A DNA stretch of 44,871 nt from Levilactobacillus spicheri DSM 15429 (GTDB taxonomy: Bacteria > Bacillota > Bacilli > Lactobacillales > Lactobacillaceae). Below, piece by piece: positions 32,678-41,936 of the stretch. A program made the position numbers and the translations under genes. The notes under the pieces are model-generated. The model was not told where the DNA came from, made no database searches, and saw nothing but the letters and a program-made list of their open reading frames with translations. Each line of letters opens with the position of its first letter. Within the stretch, counting starts at the first letter, position 1. The stretch covers positions 70,156 through 115,026 of the forward strand of contig NZ_AZFC01000028.1 of NCBI RefSeq assembly GCF_001435095.1, in the 5' to 3' direction.

Positions 32678-33742
32678 TTATTTCAACTTATCCGGAATCT
32701 CGAACTGCGGTGAAAGCAGCTTCATCTCGGCCGCCTGCAGGCCTTGGCGGGTGAACCAGCCGTCCCGGATCAACTTGCCGAACTGCCCGACGTTGTGCAG
32801 CATCTGCGCCAGGTCCTGGTCCGAGATGCTGCGGATGGCGTCATCGATCTGGTCCAGGCTGTCGATGGCGATGCCCAGGCCGTTGTCCACGATGATGTCG
32901 GCCACCGCTGCCTGCCGCCAGATGATCACCGGCAACCCGTGGGCCAGGTACATCGACACCTTATGCGGGTGGTTATAGCGCGTGTAGTCGTTGTACTTGT
33001 AGCTCGACGTATCGCTGTCCCAGGCCAGGCCGAACTCGCGCGGCATCTCCTGGATCAGGTCCCAGCGCCACCGCTGCCCGCGAAAGTCGATCTTCGGGTT
33101 GGCGTTGAGCTTCTTGTCCAGCTCGGCGTCGGTCACCCCGAACACGGTAATCGGGGTCTCGTTGGCCCAGTCGGCCAGGTAGCGGGATTTGAGAATGTTG
33201 CCGGCCAGGACCACGCCGCGTTGGAAGTTCTCCGGCTTGGTCTCGTAGCGGTCCTCGTCGTGGTTATCGTCGAGGTAATCCAGCAGGTACTGGTTGACCA
33301 TCGGCGTCGTCACGCCGAGTTCGCGTAGGCGGTCGGCCATCAGCCGGTTGTGGACGATCAGCACATCACACTTGTTAAAGTAGCCGATCTCGTCGATCCA
33401 GGTCGGCGCCTGCTGATCCCGCAGGGTCCCCACGTCGTGCACCAGGCAGACCACCCGAACGCCGCGTCGGTGCATCTGGTCGACGAACAGGTCGTCGAAG
33501 CGCCCACTATTCAGAGACGGAAACTGGTAGACCAGCATGTCGCCCCGGTCGACCGCGGCCGTGATGCCGTCGATGCGGGCCAGCATGGCGTCGTCATCCT
33601 CGCCGACGTCGTTGTAGCGAAAAATATTGGCGACTTTATAGCCCATGGACGCGCCAATGTTGGCGATGTCCTGCTTGGCCTGCCGGGTCGCGTCAAACGT
33701 CCGGCCCTGCACAATATCCGTAATCCATTTTTGCATAAACAC
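32678..33742 (-). CDS. Gtf3-like glycosyltransferase, copy b
   Basis: The protein has 354 residues and is collinear with copy a at 23225-24286, sharing most family segments (LVYQFPSLNSGRFDDLFVDQ, DVLIVHNRLMADRL, FRGQRWRWDLIQEMP, YTRYNHPHKVSMYL, GLPVIIWRQAAVADII). It probably transfers a sugar onto the GlcNAc-primed adhesin in the cytosol. Two paralogues on either side of the adhesin suggest either two different linkages or a longer glycan. The TTGCTT-18-TATAAT promoter at 33838-33867 gives a leader of about 90 nt. A terminator separates it from the adhesin, so the adhesin should have its own promoter. Confidence 0.86.
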   Translation of the reverse strand: MFMQKWITDIVQGRTFDATRQAKQDIANIGASMGYKVANIFRYNDVGEDDDAMLARIDGITAAVDRGDMLVYQFPSLNSGRFDDLFVDQMHRRGVRVVCLVHDVGTLRDQQAPTWIDEIGYFNKCDVLIVHNRLMADRLRELGVTTPMVNQYLLDYLDDNHDEDRYETKPENFQRGVVLAGNILKSRYLADWANETPITVFGVTDAELDKKLNANPKIDFRGQRWRWDLIQEMPREFGLAWDSDTSSYKYNDYTRYNHPHKVSMYLAHGLPVIIWRQAAVADIIVDNGLGIAIDSLDQIDDAIRSISDQDLAQMLHNVGQFGKLIRDGWFTRQGLQAAEMKLLSPQFEIPDKLK

Positions 33743-33837
33743 AATCTCCCATCCCGTTCAGCGCCACGGGACCTGCCCGCGCGGAACCGTTCCCAAAACG
33801 ACTGGTTTTTCTGGTAACTTACCTTATTAATAGCTTA

Positions 33838-33867
33838 ATTATAGCGACCTTGCCCCCCGAAAAGCAA
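33838..33867 (-). promoter_or_regulatory. gtf3b promoter
   Basis: On the minus strand TTGCTT (33867-33862), an 18-nt spacer and TATAAT (33843-33838). The same hexamers and spacer occur at the Asp4-like gene (34379-34351), so the two may be co-regulated. Confidence 0.7.
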
Positions 33868-34153
33868 TCACCATCTTACGCAAAAGGAACCGCCCCGACC
33901 GCGTCACGACGCCGTCGATTCGATTCCTCATCAAAACAGTCGATAATATTTAACATTTAATTGCTTGATTCTTTCACTTTACCTTTTAGAACAAGTATAA
34001 TCGGTATAGACGGCTAAATTGCCGCTAGCTTGGCATTGGCAGTCGGTCAGACCCACCGCTTTTCAGCTACAGCTACCGTTTTGGCCGTTGGATGCCCCTC
34101 AAGAACCGGTTTACAGGGGTCTTGTAAGGTGACCCATTTGACGCCGTTTCCCC
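33868..34153. other. Intergenic stretch, possible orphan promoter
   Basis: No open frame with a ribosome binding site was found. A plus-strand TATAAT near 33999 with TTTCAC 18 nt upstream could start a transcript, but there is no plus-strand gene before 34419 and no clear terminator. A small hairpin (CCCCT/AGGGG) lies near 34096-34117. Confidence 0.35.
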
Positions 34154-34345
34154 CTAAAACAGATTTACCAACGGGTACAAGATTCCCGCTAACACGATAA
34201 TGGCAATGGTCACCGAGATCACGATGTTCAGGGCCTTGCCGGACGACTTTTTCTCGACCGGTGGCACCTGCACATAGTGCTCTTCCTGCTTCATTCTTGA
34301 GGAGATGTCGTTTTTCAACATTTCCTTATTTGTCTTACTGGTCAT
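34154..34345 (-). CDS. Small single-span membrane protein, Asp4-like candidate
   Basis: From the ATG at 34345 the product has 63 residues: a charged cytosolic N-part (TSKTNKEMLKNDISSRMKQ), a linker VPPVEKKSSGK and one C-terminal span (ALNIVISVTIAIIVLAGILY) ending PLVNLF. Size, layout and position beside secA2 fit Asp4, the SecE-like subunit of streptococcal accessory Sec systems; a firm family match cannot be claimed by eye. The longer frame to 34381 has no ribosome binding site. A TATAAT ends 6 nt before the ATG, so the mRNA may begin at the start codon (leaderless). Confidence 0.5.
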   Translation of the reverse strand: MTSKTNKEMLKNDISSRMKQEEHYVQVPPVEKKSSGKALNIVISVTIAIIVLAGILYPLVNLF

Positions 34346-34384
34346 GCTATAATTATAACCATCAATCAGAATCGAAAGCAATGA
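34346..34384. promoter_or_regulatory. Divergent promoter region sharing a palindromic -10
   Basis: TATAATTATA is its own reverse complement, so it offers TATAAT to both strands. On the minus strand TTGCTT (34384-34379) lies 18 nt upstream, and the ATG follows after TATAGC. On the plus strand the -35 match is poor, and secA2 would have a leader of about 60 nt. Confidence 0.5.
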
Positions 34385-34418
34385 ATTGGGTCAATTTTTA
34401 AGGAAAGAAATGATAAGG

Positions 34419-36815
34419 ATGCCGTTCACACATCACCGCACTCCTGAGAGATACGTCCGCCAAATGCGTGCCGTGGCCGCCTTAGCTTCCAAGTATCAGG
34501 ACATGTCCGATGAGGAGTTAAAATCACAAACCGATCTCTTCCGCGAGCAGCTCGCCGCCGGTAAATCTCTGGATTCGTTGAAGATCCAGGCCTTTGCGGT
34601 CGCCCGCGAAGCCGACCGGCGGGTCCTCGGGATGTTTCCCTTCGACGTCCAGGTCCTGGGCGCCCTGGTCATGCAGGACGGCAACGTCGCCGAAATGCAG
34701 ACCGGGGAAGGCAAGACCCTGACGGCCACCCTGCCGATGTACCTCAACGGTCTGACCGGGAGCGGCAACTTTCTGGTCACCGCCAACGAATACCTGGCCT
34801 ACCGGGACGCCCAGGAGATGGGCAAGGTCTACCGCTGGCTGGGCTTGACCGCCGTGGCCGGGGTCCCCGCGACCGGGGAAGACCCGCACGACCGCGACTT
34901 ACATAAAATCTACCAGGCCGACATCGTCTACACTACCAACTCCACGCTGGGATTCGATTACCTGATGGACAACCTCTCGGGGACCGCCGACGAACGGTTC
35001 CTCCAAGGCTTCCACTTCGCCCTTCTGGACGAGATCGACGCCGTTCTGCTCGACTCGGCCCAGATGCCCCTGGTCATCTCCGGGGCGCCGCGGGTGCGGT
35101 CCAACCTTTTCGAGATTGCCGACCAGGTCATCTGCCTCCTGCGTGAGGACGTCGACTTCGAGCGCAGCAACGACCACAAGAAGGTCTGGTTCACCCCTTG
35201 CGGCATCGACCACATGGAAGAATACCTCGGGCTCGAGGACCTCTTGAGTGAACGCCACCGGACCCTTTACCGGCACCTGGTCTTGGCCCTCAAGGCCCAC
35301 CAGACGCTGACGCGCGACCGCGATTACGTGGTCGACGAGGACGGCGTGTCGCTGCTGGACCTCTCCAACGGCCGGAAGTTAGCCGGCATGAAGCTCGAAG
35401 CCGGGCTACACCAGGCCCTGGAAGCCAAGGAAGCCGTGCCGGTCAGCAACCAGACCCGGACCATGGCGTCGATCACCTTCCAGAACCTCTTTCGCATGTT
35501 CAGCCACCTGAGCGGCATGACCGGGACGGCCATGACCGACGCGGCCGAACTGCAGGAGACCTACCGGCTGTCGGTCATCTCGATTCCGACCAACAAGCCG
35601 TCGCAACGGATCGACCTGCCCGACCAGCTCTACAATTCCACGTCGGAGAAGCTCGAGCACGCCGTGGCGCTGGTCAAGCAGGCGTACCAGCAGGGCCGAC
35701 CGGTGCTGATCGAGACCGGGTCCGTTTCCCTGTCGAACCTCTTCTCGCGGATCCTTCTGCGTGAAGAGATCCCGCACAACCTCCTGAACGCGCGGAGTGC
35801 CGCCAAGGAAGCCCTCATCGTCAAGGAAGCCGGCCAGCTCGGCGCCGTGACCGTCGCCACCTCCATGGCCGGGCGGGGCACCGACATCAAGCTGGGCAAG
35901 GGCGTCAAGGAACTGGGCGGCCTGCTGGTCGTCGGGACCGAGCGGATGAACAGCGCCCGGGTCGACAACCAACTCCGGGGCCGGAGCGGCCGCCAAGGCG
36001 CCCCCGGCAAGACCGTCTTTTTGGTCTCCATCGAAGACTCGATCCTGCTGGAACACGGGCCCAACTGGCTGCGGCGCTACCGGCGTCGGGCCGCGGCCTA
36101 CAAGCGCGATCACCCGGGCGCGGGCAATCCCCGCATCCGGATGCCCTTCTGGGGCAAGTACCGTTTCCGCCGCCTCATCACGCAGGCCCAGCACAACGCC
36201 GAGAAGAGTGACCGCCAGTCGCGGACCCAGACGCTGCAGTACGCCGAGATCATGCGGGTCCAGCGGGATACCATCTACGCCACCCGTCAGCAGATCATGA
36301 CGGCGCCGACCCTCGACGACCAGCTGACCAGCGTCTTCAAGATGGCCACCCGATCGTTCATGCAGCAGCATCCCCACCCGACCAGAAGTGAACTGGCCGA
36401 CTACGTGCTGAACACCATCGACAATCACTTGGTCGTCGCCGACGTGATCGACCAGGATTGGCGACCCGACCAGCCCAAGCAGACGGCGCCGTTCCTGCAA
36501 CAGCTGATGGTTGACCAACTCCAGAAAAAATTCGAAAATATTAACCAAGACCAACAGGTGTACTTCGAGCGGATGTGCCTACTGAAGTCGCTGGACAACG
36601 CCTGGATCGACCAGGTCGACATGCTCCAACAGCTGCGGCAGATCGCCACCAGCCGGAGCACGGCCCAGCACGACCCCCTGTTGGAATACTTGAAGGACGG
36701 TCGCAAGGCCTTCGCCGAGATGAAGCAATCCTTTGCCCACCAGACCGTCAAGAACCTCCTCTTATCGGAATTTCAATTTAAAGCGGACGGGAGCATTGAT
36801 GTGACCTATCCTTAG
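34419..36815 (+). CDS. secA2: Accessory Sec translocase ATPase SecA2
   Basis: The protein has 798 residues from the ATG at 34419. Motor motifs are Walker A MQTGEGKTLTATLP (near residue 90), DEAD-type LLDEIDAVLLDSAQMPLVIS (near 205), SMAGRGTDIKLGKG, LRGRSGRQGAPGKT, and the preprotein cross-linking domain between the first two. The zinc-binding C-terminus of housekeeping SecA is absent, as is usual in SecA2. It drives the glycosylated adhesin through SecY2. The frame is open from a TTG at 34386, but AAGGAAAG (34400-34407) spaces best with 34419; 34410 is also possible. It is the first gene of the seven-gene operon. Confidence 0.95.
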   Translation: MPFTHHRTPERYVRQMRAVAALASKYQDMSDEELKSQTDLFREQLAAGKSLDSLKIQAFAVAREADRRVLGMFPFDVQVLGALVMQDGNVAEMQTGEGKTLTATLPMYLNGLTGSGNFLVTANEYLAYRDAQEMGKVYRWLGLTAVAGVPATGEDPHDRDLHKIYQADIVYTTNSTLGFDYLMDNLSGTADERFLQGFHFALLDEIDAVLLDSAQMPLVISGAPRVRSNLFEIADQVICLLREDVDFERSNDHKKVWFTPCGIDHMEEYLGLEDLLSERHRTLYRHLVLALKAHQTLTRDRDYVVDEDGVSLLDLSNGRKLAGMKLEAGLHQALEAKEAVPVSNQTRTMASITFQNLFRMFSHLSGMTGTAMTDAAELQETYRLSVISIPTNKPSQRIDLPDQLYNSTSEKLEHAVALVKQAYQQGRPVLIETGSVSLSNLFSRILLREEIPHNLLNARSAAKEALIVKEAGQLGAVTVATSMAGRGTDIKLGKGVKELGGLLVVGTERMNSARVDNQLRGRSGRQGAPGKTVFLVSIEDSILLEHGPNWLRRYRRRAAAYKRDHPGAGNPRIRMPFWGKYRFRRLITQAQHNAEKSDRQSRTQTLQYAEIMRVQRDTIYATRQQIMTAPTLDDQLTSVFKMATRSFMQQHPHPTRSELADYVLNTIDNHLVVADVIDQDWRPDQPKQTAPFLQQLMVDQLQKKFENINQDQQVYFERMCLLKSLDNAWIDQVDMLQQLRQIATSRSTAQHDPLLEYLKDGRKAFAEMKQSFAHQTVKNLLLSEFQFKADGSIDVTYP

Positions 36816-36829
36816 AAAGGTGATTTGTT

Positions 36830-38065
36830 GTGCATCGTTATCGTGAATTTCTAACCAGCCTGGGCTGGACCGCCCTGATCCTCGCGGTCTTCGTTATTGG
36901 CCAAACGATTCCCCTCCCGAACGTGGACCTGACGTCCGCCGAGACGGCCGTCCAACACGTGACCTTTTTACGGCTCTTCGGCAACGTGACCGGGAGTGAC
37001 TTCTCCAACCAGACGCTCTTCTCGGTCGGGATGGGGCCCTTCATGAGTGCCATGATCATCTGGCAGGCCGTGCAAGCCATCGGTGACGAGGCCATCGGGC
37101 ACCTGAGTCCGCGGCAGGTCAGCTTCGGCAAGTACGGCATCACCCTGCTGCTGGCCATCGCCCAGTCCTTTCAGCTGGTCTACCTGGTCCGCGGCTCGCT
37201 GGACACCTTCTACCTGCCCGGGACCCAGATTGACATCACCTTTATCGGCACCATGCTGATTCTGATTGCCGGAGCGCTCTTCGTCGCCTGGCTGGCCAAC
37301 ATGAACGCCGCCATCGGAATCGGGAGCAGCGTCGCCCTGATCATCCCCGGCATCGTCCGCGGCATCCCCAACAACCTGATTCGCGGGTTCGGGGACGCCG
37401 AGACCGTGCCGCTCAAGATCACCGCCACCAGCCTGACCGTGGCCGTGGTCATCGGCGCCGTCTTCCTCTTATTTAGCGTCATCACCAACGCCGCCGAACT
37501 ACGGCTGCCCATCGAACGGCCGATGCTCGACCGGGAACACTCGAACTCCTACCTGCCCATCAAGGTTCTGACCTCGGCGGGGATGCCGTTCATGTTCTCC
37601 AGCTCGCTGTTCATGCTGCCGCGGTACTTTGTGAACCAGACGGTCGGGCCGACGACTCCCCTGCAACACCTGATTGCCACCTGGTTCTCCTACCGGACGC
37701 CCCAGGGCATCCTGATGTACACCGTGGTCCTGTTGCTCCTGAACTACGCGTTCGGTTACATCAACCTGCAGCCGACCCGGCAGACCAAGTCGCTCAAGGA
37801 AAGCGACGACTACCTGCTGGGCACCTATCCCGGTGACGCCACGGAAGCCGCCATCATGCAACATTTCAACCGTCTGAGCTTCATCTCCAGCATCATCACC
37901 CTGATCATCGGGGTCGGTCCCTTGCTGGTGGGGCTCATCTGGCCCGTCGCCGCAAACTACTCCCTGTACTTAGGGTCCTTGATGATTTTGGCGGGAATGA
38001 CGATCGGGGTCGCCGACCAGATCCGCGGCCTGATCACCAAGAATCAGTACCAGATTTTTGACTAA
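36830..38065 (+). CDS. secY2: Accessory Sec translocase channel SecY2
   Basis: This polytopic membrane protein has 411 residues and about ten spans, shorter than housekeeping SecY as is usual for SecY2. The N-terminus (WTALILAVFVIGQTIPLP) and span 2 region (FSVGMGPFMSAMIIWQAVQ) match the family plug/lateral-gate area; the cytosolic loop ELRLPIERPMLDREHSNSYLPIK is the SecY signature loop. It forms the channel for the adhesin. The GTG start at 36830 has AAAGGTGA 6-7 nt upstream. It begins 14 nt after the secA2 stop codon. Confidence 0.95.
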   Translation: MHRYREFLTSLGWTALILAVFVIGQTIPLPNVDLTSAETAVQHVTFLRLFGNVTGSDFSNQTLFSVGMGPFMSAMIIWQAVQAIGDEAIGHLSPRQVSFGKYGITLLLAIAQSFQLVYLVRGSLDTFYLPGTQIDITFIGTMLILIAGALFVAWLANMNAAIGIGSSVALIIPGIVRGIPNNLIRGFGDAETVPLKITATSLTVAVVIGAVFLLFSVITNAAELRLPIERPMLDREHSNSYLPIKVLTSAGMPFMFSSSLFMLPRYFVNQTVGPTTPLQHLIATWFSYRTPQGILMYTVVLLLLNYAFGYINLQPTRQTKSLKESDDYLLGTYPGDATEAAIMQHFNRLSFISSIITLIIGVGPLLVGLIWPVAANYSLYLGSLMILAGMTIGVADQIRGLITKNQYQIFD

Positions 38066-38078
38066 GGAGGATGTCCCA

Positions 38079-39620
38079 ATGACTGTCATTATTCCAGCGT
38101 GGTCCCGCAGTGCCCTGCGACTGACCGATAATCCCATCGTGAAGTTGGCCCAGCTGTTCATGCACAACCAATTGGGCGCCGAACTGCTCTTACTTCAACC
38201 CCTGCCCTGGCTACGCTATCAGCTGCAGGCCAATCACCTGACCACGCTGCCCTGGTGGAACGTCTTCGACGACCTCCAGCAGGTCCACCAGGCCGAGGGA
38301 CTGCCCTTAGGCCTCGAGGACCTCGACCTGCCCCGGGACACCCAGTTCGTCTACCTGGCCGACAAGGTCCTGCTAGTCCAGGGTCAGCGCATCGCCGGTG
38401 AGGTGACCTTCCACGCCGCGGGCTTCGTCAGTCAGGTCACCCTGACCAACCCCGACGGGACCCGGGTCATTCGGACCTACGACGACCGGGGCTTCTGCGC
38501 CACACAAACAACCTATGACCACCGCAACAACCGGGTCGAGACCCTCTGGTTCAACCCCGCCACCCTACCGGTCATGCGCCGGGCCGCCGACAACCACGTC
38601 GACCTGCTCGCGGCCGGCGGGCAGGTCACCCAGACCTACGCGTCCTTAGAAGACCTGATCATCGAGCGGGTCCAGGCCCATTTGGCCGGTCGTGACGACC
38701 TGATCATCAGCGCCGCCGACCCAGTCACCGCCGATATTTTGACGCCCATCGCCCAACAGCACCGGGTGGCCTATCTCCTGGCGAACCGGGTCGCCCCGAC
38801 GTTGCCCGACAACCTCTTCGCCGCGCTGGAACGGGTCATCGCCCCGACGCAGCAGATGGCCAAGAAATTCCGCCAGGTCAACGCCAACCTGGACGTCCCC
38901 GTCGACGTGGTCTCGCCCTACGCAACCACGCTGTCCCTGGGGAACAGTACCGAGTTACCGGAGACCACCATCGTCTGGGCCGTGAACTACCAGCCCCTCC
39001 ACGAGCAGGCGCTGGTGACCCGCCAACTGACCGATTGGCTGGTCAAGGACGAGCAGCACACCATCACCATCATCGCCACCTCAAAGGTCGCCGCCGACCG
39101 GCTGGTTCAGCAGTTCCGGCAACGAATCATCGCCGCGGCCGACATCGCGGAGGACTCGCCCGAGTACCTGCTACTCCAAGGCCTGCTGATCCAGTTGGAA
39201 AACCACCAGGCCCTGATGCAGCCCGACAAGCTTCCCGCGGCCATCCAGACCGTGATTGGCAGTCTGCAACGGGTCCGGGTCCGCTACCGGCTGACCGACC
39301 ACGACCGCCAGGAGATCCTCGGCGGCGCCCGGCTCCTGATCGACCTGGGGGAGATTCCCAACCTCCAGCTGCAGATTGCGGCCATCAGCGCCGGCATTCC
39401 GCAGATCAACCGGGTCGCCACCGGGTACGTCGCGGACCACGAGAACGGCCTCATCGTCAGTCATTTAACGGATCTACCGGCCGCTCTCGACTTCTACCTG
39501 GCGACCCTGATTCACTGGAACGAAAGCCTGGTCAAGAGCATCAACTACCTCGAAGACCTCGCGGAACCGAAACTTTTGGCTTATTGGAAAGGGGTGATCA
39601 CCCATGGCGAACACGCGTAA
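38079..39620 (+). CDS. asp1: Accessory Sec protein Asp1
   Basis: The protein has 513 residues. It starts MTVIIPAWSRSALRLTDNP, typical of Asp1, and ends in a glycosyltransferase-like Rossmann half (LGGARLLIDLGEIPNLQLQIAAISAGIPQINR...ADHENGLIV) that lacks a clear catalytic pair. In streptococci Asp1 forms a complex with Asp2 and Asp3, binds acceptor GlcNAc and helps deliver the preprotein to SecA2. AAGGAGGATG precedes the ATG at 38079; the in-frame codon at 38058 lies in the secY2 end and is rejected. It overlaps asp2 by 17 bp. Confidence 0.92.
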   Translation: MTVIIPAWSRSALRLTDNPIVKLAQLFMHNQLGAELLLLQPLPWLRYQLQANHLTTLPWWNVFDDLQQVHQAEGLPLGLEDLDLPRDTQFVYLADKVLLVQGQRIAGEVTFHAAGFVSQVTLTNPDGTRVIRTYDDRGFCATQTTYDHRNNRVETLWFNPATLPVMRRAADNHVDLLAAGGQVTQTYASLEDLIIERVQAHLAGRDDLIISAADPVTADILTPIAQQHRVAYLLANRVAPTLPDNLFAALERVIAPTQQMAKKFRQVNANLDVPVDVVSPYATTLSLGNSTELPETTIVWAVNYQPLHEQALVTRQLTDWLVKDEQHTITIIATSKVAADRLVQQFRQRIIAAADIAEDSPEYLLLQGLLIQLENHQALMQPDKLPAAIQTVIGSLQRVRVRYRLTDHDRQEILGGARLLIDLGEIPNLQLQIAAISAGIPQINRVATGYVADHENGLIVSHLTDLPAALDFYLATLIHWNESLVKSINYLEDLAEPKLLAYWKGVITHGEHA

Positions 39621-41187
39621 AATGCCGGTCGTGCAACTCGGCGGCCAGCCGGTCATCGACCCGGCCGCCCTCGACGACGCCTATCAATGGGTCTACCATC
39701 CGGACCACCAGCAAGAAAAGTCGGCACCCCAACTGACCCTGACAGCGACCGGGGCCATCACGCCGGAATGGCGCAACGCCCTGTTCCTGCTACCCAACGA
39801 CGATCCGACCTGGAACGACTACGCCACCCTGTCCGCCCTGCCGGCCAACCACATCCTCTATGACCGGCGGGTCGACCTCGACACCGACACCCAACAGCTG
39901 TTCGCGCTCAAGGGAGCCTTCCCCGTCGACATGACGGACGCCGCGGCACTGGTCACCACCATTAACCGGGACTGGTTCCCCGGGCAGGACGCCTTCAAGC
40001 TCGATCACGGCAGCCTGCGGATCCTCTCCAGCTTCGACGGCCAGATCAAGCGCTACGGCCGTTACCGGATGCACCTGACCGGGAACTTCGGCTTGGACTT
40101 TCAACCCGTCGCCATCTGGGAGACCCAGGGCTACGCCGGCCGCAACCGCGACCTGACCTTTCAGGCCGAGTGTCTGCCCTCAGCCGACGTCTCGGTCCGC
40201 TACCAGCTGACCCTGGTCAATCAACAATCGCCCCAGCCCCTGCGGACCATCGTCTTCGACCCGACGGACTATCCGGAGGGCAAGACCCTGCACCTGGGGG
40301 ACACCGACTTCTACTACACCTTGAGCGTCCTGGCCAAGGGGCAGGGTGACCTCGATATCGGCCTGGTTCACATCTCCCGCTCCCGGGAACACTTCGGCAA
40401 GCTCTTTCCGGGCGGCCACCTGTTCCACGCCCCCGCCAGCTTCAACGACAACTTCTACTACTACTTCGACGCTGGCGACATGAAACCGCCCCTGAACGTC
40501 TACTTCAGCGGGTTCAACATGGCCGACCATTTCGAAGGGAACTTCATGATGGAACGGCTGGGCGCACCCTTCCTGCTGGTCAGCGATCCCCGGCTCAACG
40601 GGGGTGGCTTCTACCTGGGCTCACCGGCCTTCGAGACCGGCATGCGCCACGTCATCGACCTGACGCTCAAGCGGCTGGGTTTTGCCCCCGACGACCTGAT
40701 CCTATCGGGGATCTCCGAAGGGACCACCGCGTGCCTGTACTACGGCGCCCAGCTGCAACCGCGGGCCATCGTGGCCGGCAAGCCCCTGATCAACCTGGGG
40801 ACCACCGCCACCAACGGCCGCATCAAGCGGACCCAGGACTTCCAGCCGTCGTTTGACTTTCTGTTGTACCACACCGGCGACGACACGCCGGCCACCGCGC
40901 AGCAGCTCAACGACCGCATCTGGGAAAAGATTCGCCAGGCCGACTTCAGCCACACCACCTTCGCCATCGCCCACATGTACCAGGACGACTTCGACAACAC
41001 GTCCTTCGACCAGCTGTTCGAATGGACCACCACCCACTTCCCCCACGTGCGTTTCCTGCATAAGGGGATCCTGGGCCGCCATAACGACGATACGCCGGCC
41101 GTCAATGCCTGGTTCTTCAAGCAGTACCAGATGATCCTTGCGTCCGAATTCGACCGCAAGTTCGTCACTGAGGAGGTGTCGTCATGA
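39604..41187 (+). CDS. asp2: Accessory Sec protein Asp2 (GlcNAc O-acetyltransferase-like)
   Basis: The protein has 527 residues. The C-terminal alpha/beta-hydrolase-type domain carries the nucleophile elbow GISEG with Ser371 and the late His493 in GRHNDDTPAVNAWF; the acid partner may be Asp461 or Asp462, where streptococcal Asp2 has Glu. Asp2 acetylates GlcNAc on the adhesin and is needed for export with Asp1 and Asp3. The N-terminal 250 residues are beta-rich. AAAGGGGTGATC precedes the ATG. It overlaps asp1 by 17 bp and asp3 by 4 bp (ATGA). Confidence 0.92.
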   Translation: MANTRKMPVVQLGGQPVIDPAALDDAYQWVYHPDHQQEKSAPQLTLTATGAITPEWRNALFLLPNDDPTWNDYATLSALPANHILYDRRVDLDTDTQQLFALKGAFPVDMTDAAALVTTINRDWFPGQDAFKLDHGSLRILSSFDGQIKRYGRYRMHLTGNFGLDFQPVAIWETQGYAGRNRDLTFQAECLPSADVSVRYQLTLVNQQSPQPLRTIVFDPTDYPEGKTLHLGDTDFYYTLSVLAKGQGDLDIGLVHISRSREHFGKLFPGGHLFHAPASFNDNFYYYFDAGDMKPPLNVYFSGFNMADHFEGNFMMERLGAPFLLVSDPRLNGGGFYLGSPAFETGMRHVIDLTLKRLGFAPDDLILSGISEGTTACLYYGAQLQPRAIVAGKPLINLGTTATNGRIKRTQDFQPSFDFLLYHTGDDTPATAQQLNDRIWEKIRQADFSHTTFAIAHMYQDDFDNTSFDQLFEWTTTHFPHVRFLHKGILGRHNDDTPAVNAWFFKQYQMILASEFDRKFVTEEVSS

Positions 41188-41936
41188 GTCTGGCTTACCT
41201 ACTACTCTGGCCGACGCACCTGCGCAACACCTACGAGTACGGCTGCCAGGTCACGGTCTCACCCGAGCGCGTGGTCACCTACCGGGCACCGCTGATGCCG
41301 CCCGGCGAGGTAATCCACCAGTGGCGCTCCAAGCGCAACTTCGCCGCCCAACACCTGACCAACGAGCTACCGGTGATTCAGCCGAACACGCCCTACTTTC
41401 TCCAGGGCCACATCAGCGTCACCGGCGGCGGGGTCTACCTGCGCATCCAGTTTCTGGACGAGGACGGCCACACCCTCGATAACACGATTCTCGACGGCAC
41501 CGAGGGCACCTTCACCATGCCCCCGGAGGCGACCGACTACACGATCGAACTGGTCAACACCCACCACGAGCAGGTCGTCTTCCACAACCTCCTGCTGATG
41601 GACGCCGCCACGGCAGCGGCCTACCAATTTTCCGTGGACCCCTTCGCCGGAAGCGTCACCGCGACGGCCAAGGACGCCACGGCCCCGCACGTCGCGTTGG
41701 TCGTCCGGCAGGGCGCGACCAAGCCGCTACTGCTGGCCCCCGACCGGGATAACCTGGTGGTCTACGTCACCCCGCACCAGCTGGGAAACATTCACTGGAT
41801 CGATAAAATCAATCAAGAGCTGATGACCTTCTTGGCCGACCACCCCGCCACGTCCCGGGAAGACTCGGGACTGGCCGCCTGGCAAGCCAAGCTCGCACAC
41901 TGGCAATCACTCATGCTTCGGGAGGAACCAAAATGA
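41184..41936 (+). CDS. asp3: Accessory Sec protein Asp3
   Basis: The protein has 250 residues and is mainly beta-sheet, with the Asp3 pattern YGCQVTVSPERVVTYRAPLMPPGEVIHQWRSK at the start and a carbohydrate-binding-module-like centre (LQGHISVTGGGVYLRIQFLDEDG, YTIELVNTHHEQVVFHNLLLM). It binds Asp1 and Asp2 and glycan on the substrate. The C-terminal extension (about 150-250) is longer than in streptococcal Asp3. It is joined to asp2 and gtfA by ATGA overlaps, so the stoichiometry is probably set by coupled translation. Confidence 0.9.
   Translation: MSLAYLLLWPTHLRNTYEYGCQVTVSPERVVTYRAPLMPPGEVIHQWRSKRNFAAQHLTNELPVIQPNTPYFLQGHISVTGGGVYLRIQFLDEDGHTLDNTILDGTEGTFTMPPEATDYTIELVNTHHEQVVFHNLLLMDAATAAAYQFSVDPFAGSVTATAKDATAPHVALVVRQGATKPLLLAPDRDNLVVYVTPHQLGNIHWIDKINQELMTFLADHPATSREDSGLAAWQAKLAHWQSLMLREEPK

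Noticed and set aside
34386..34418. TTG start for SecA2 at 34386
   Set aside because: It has no upstream ribosome binding site, and the site AAGGAAAG lies inside this stretch.
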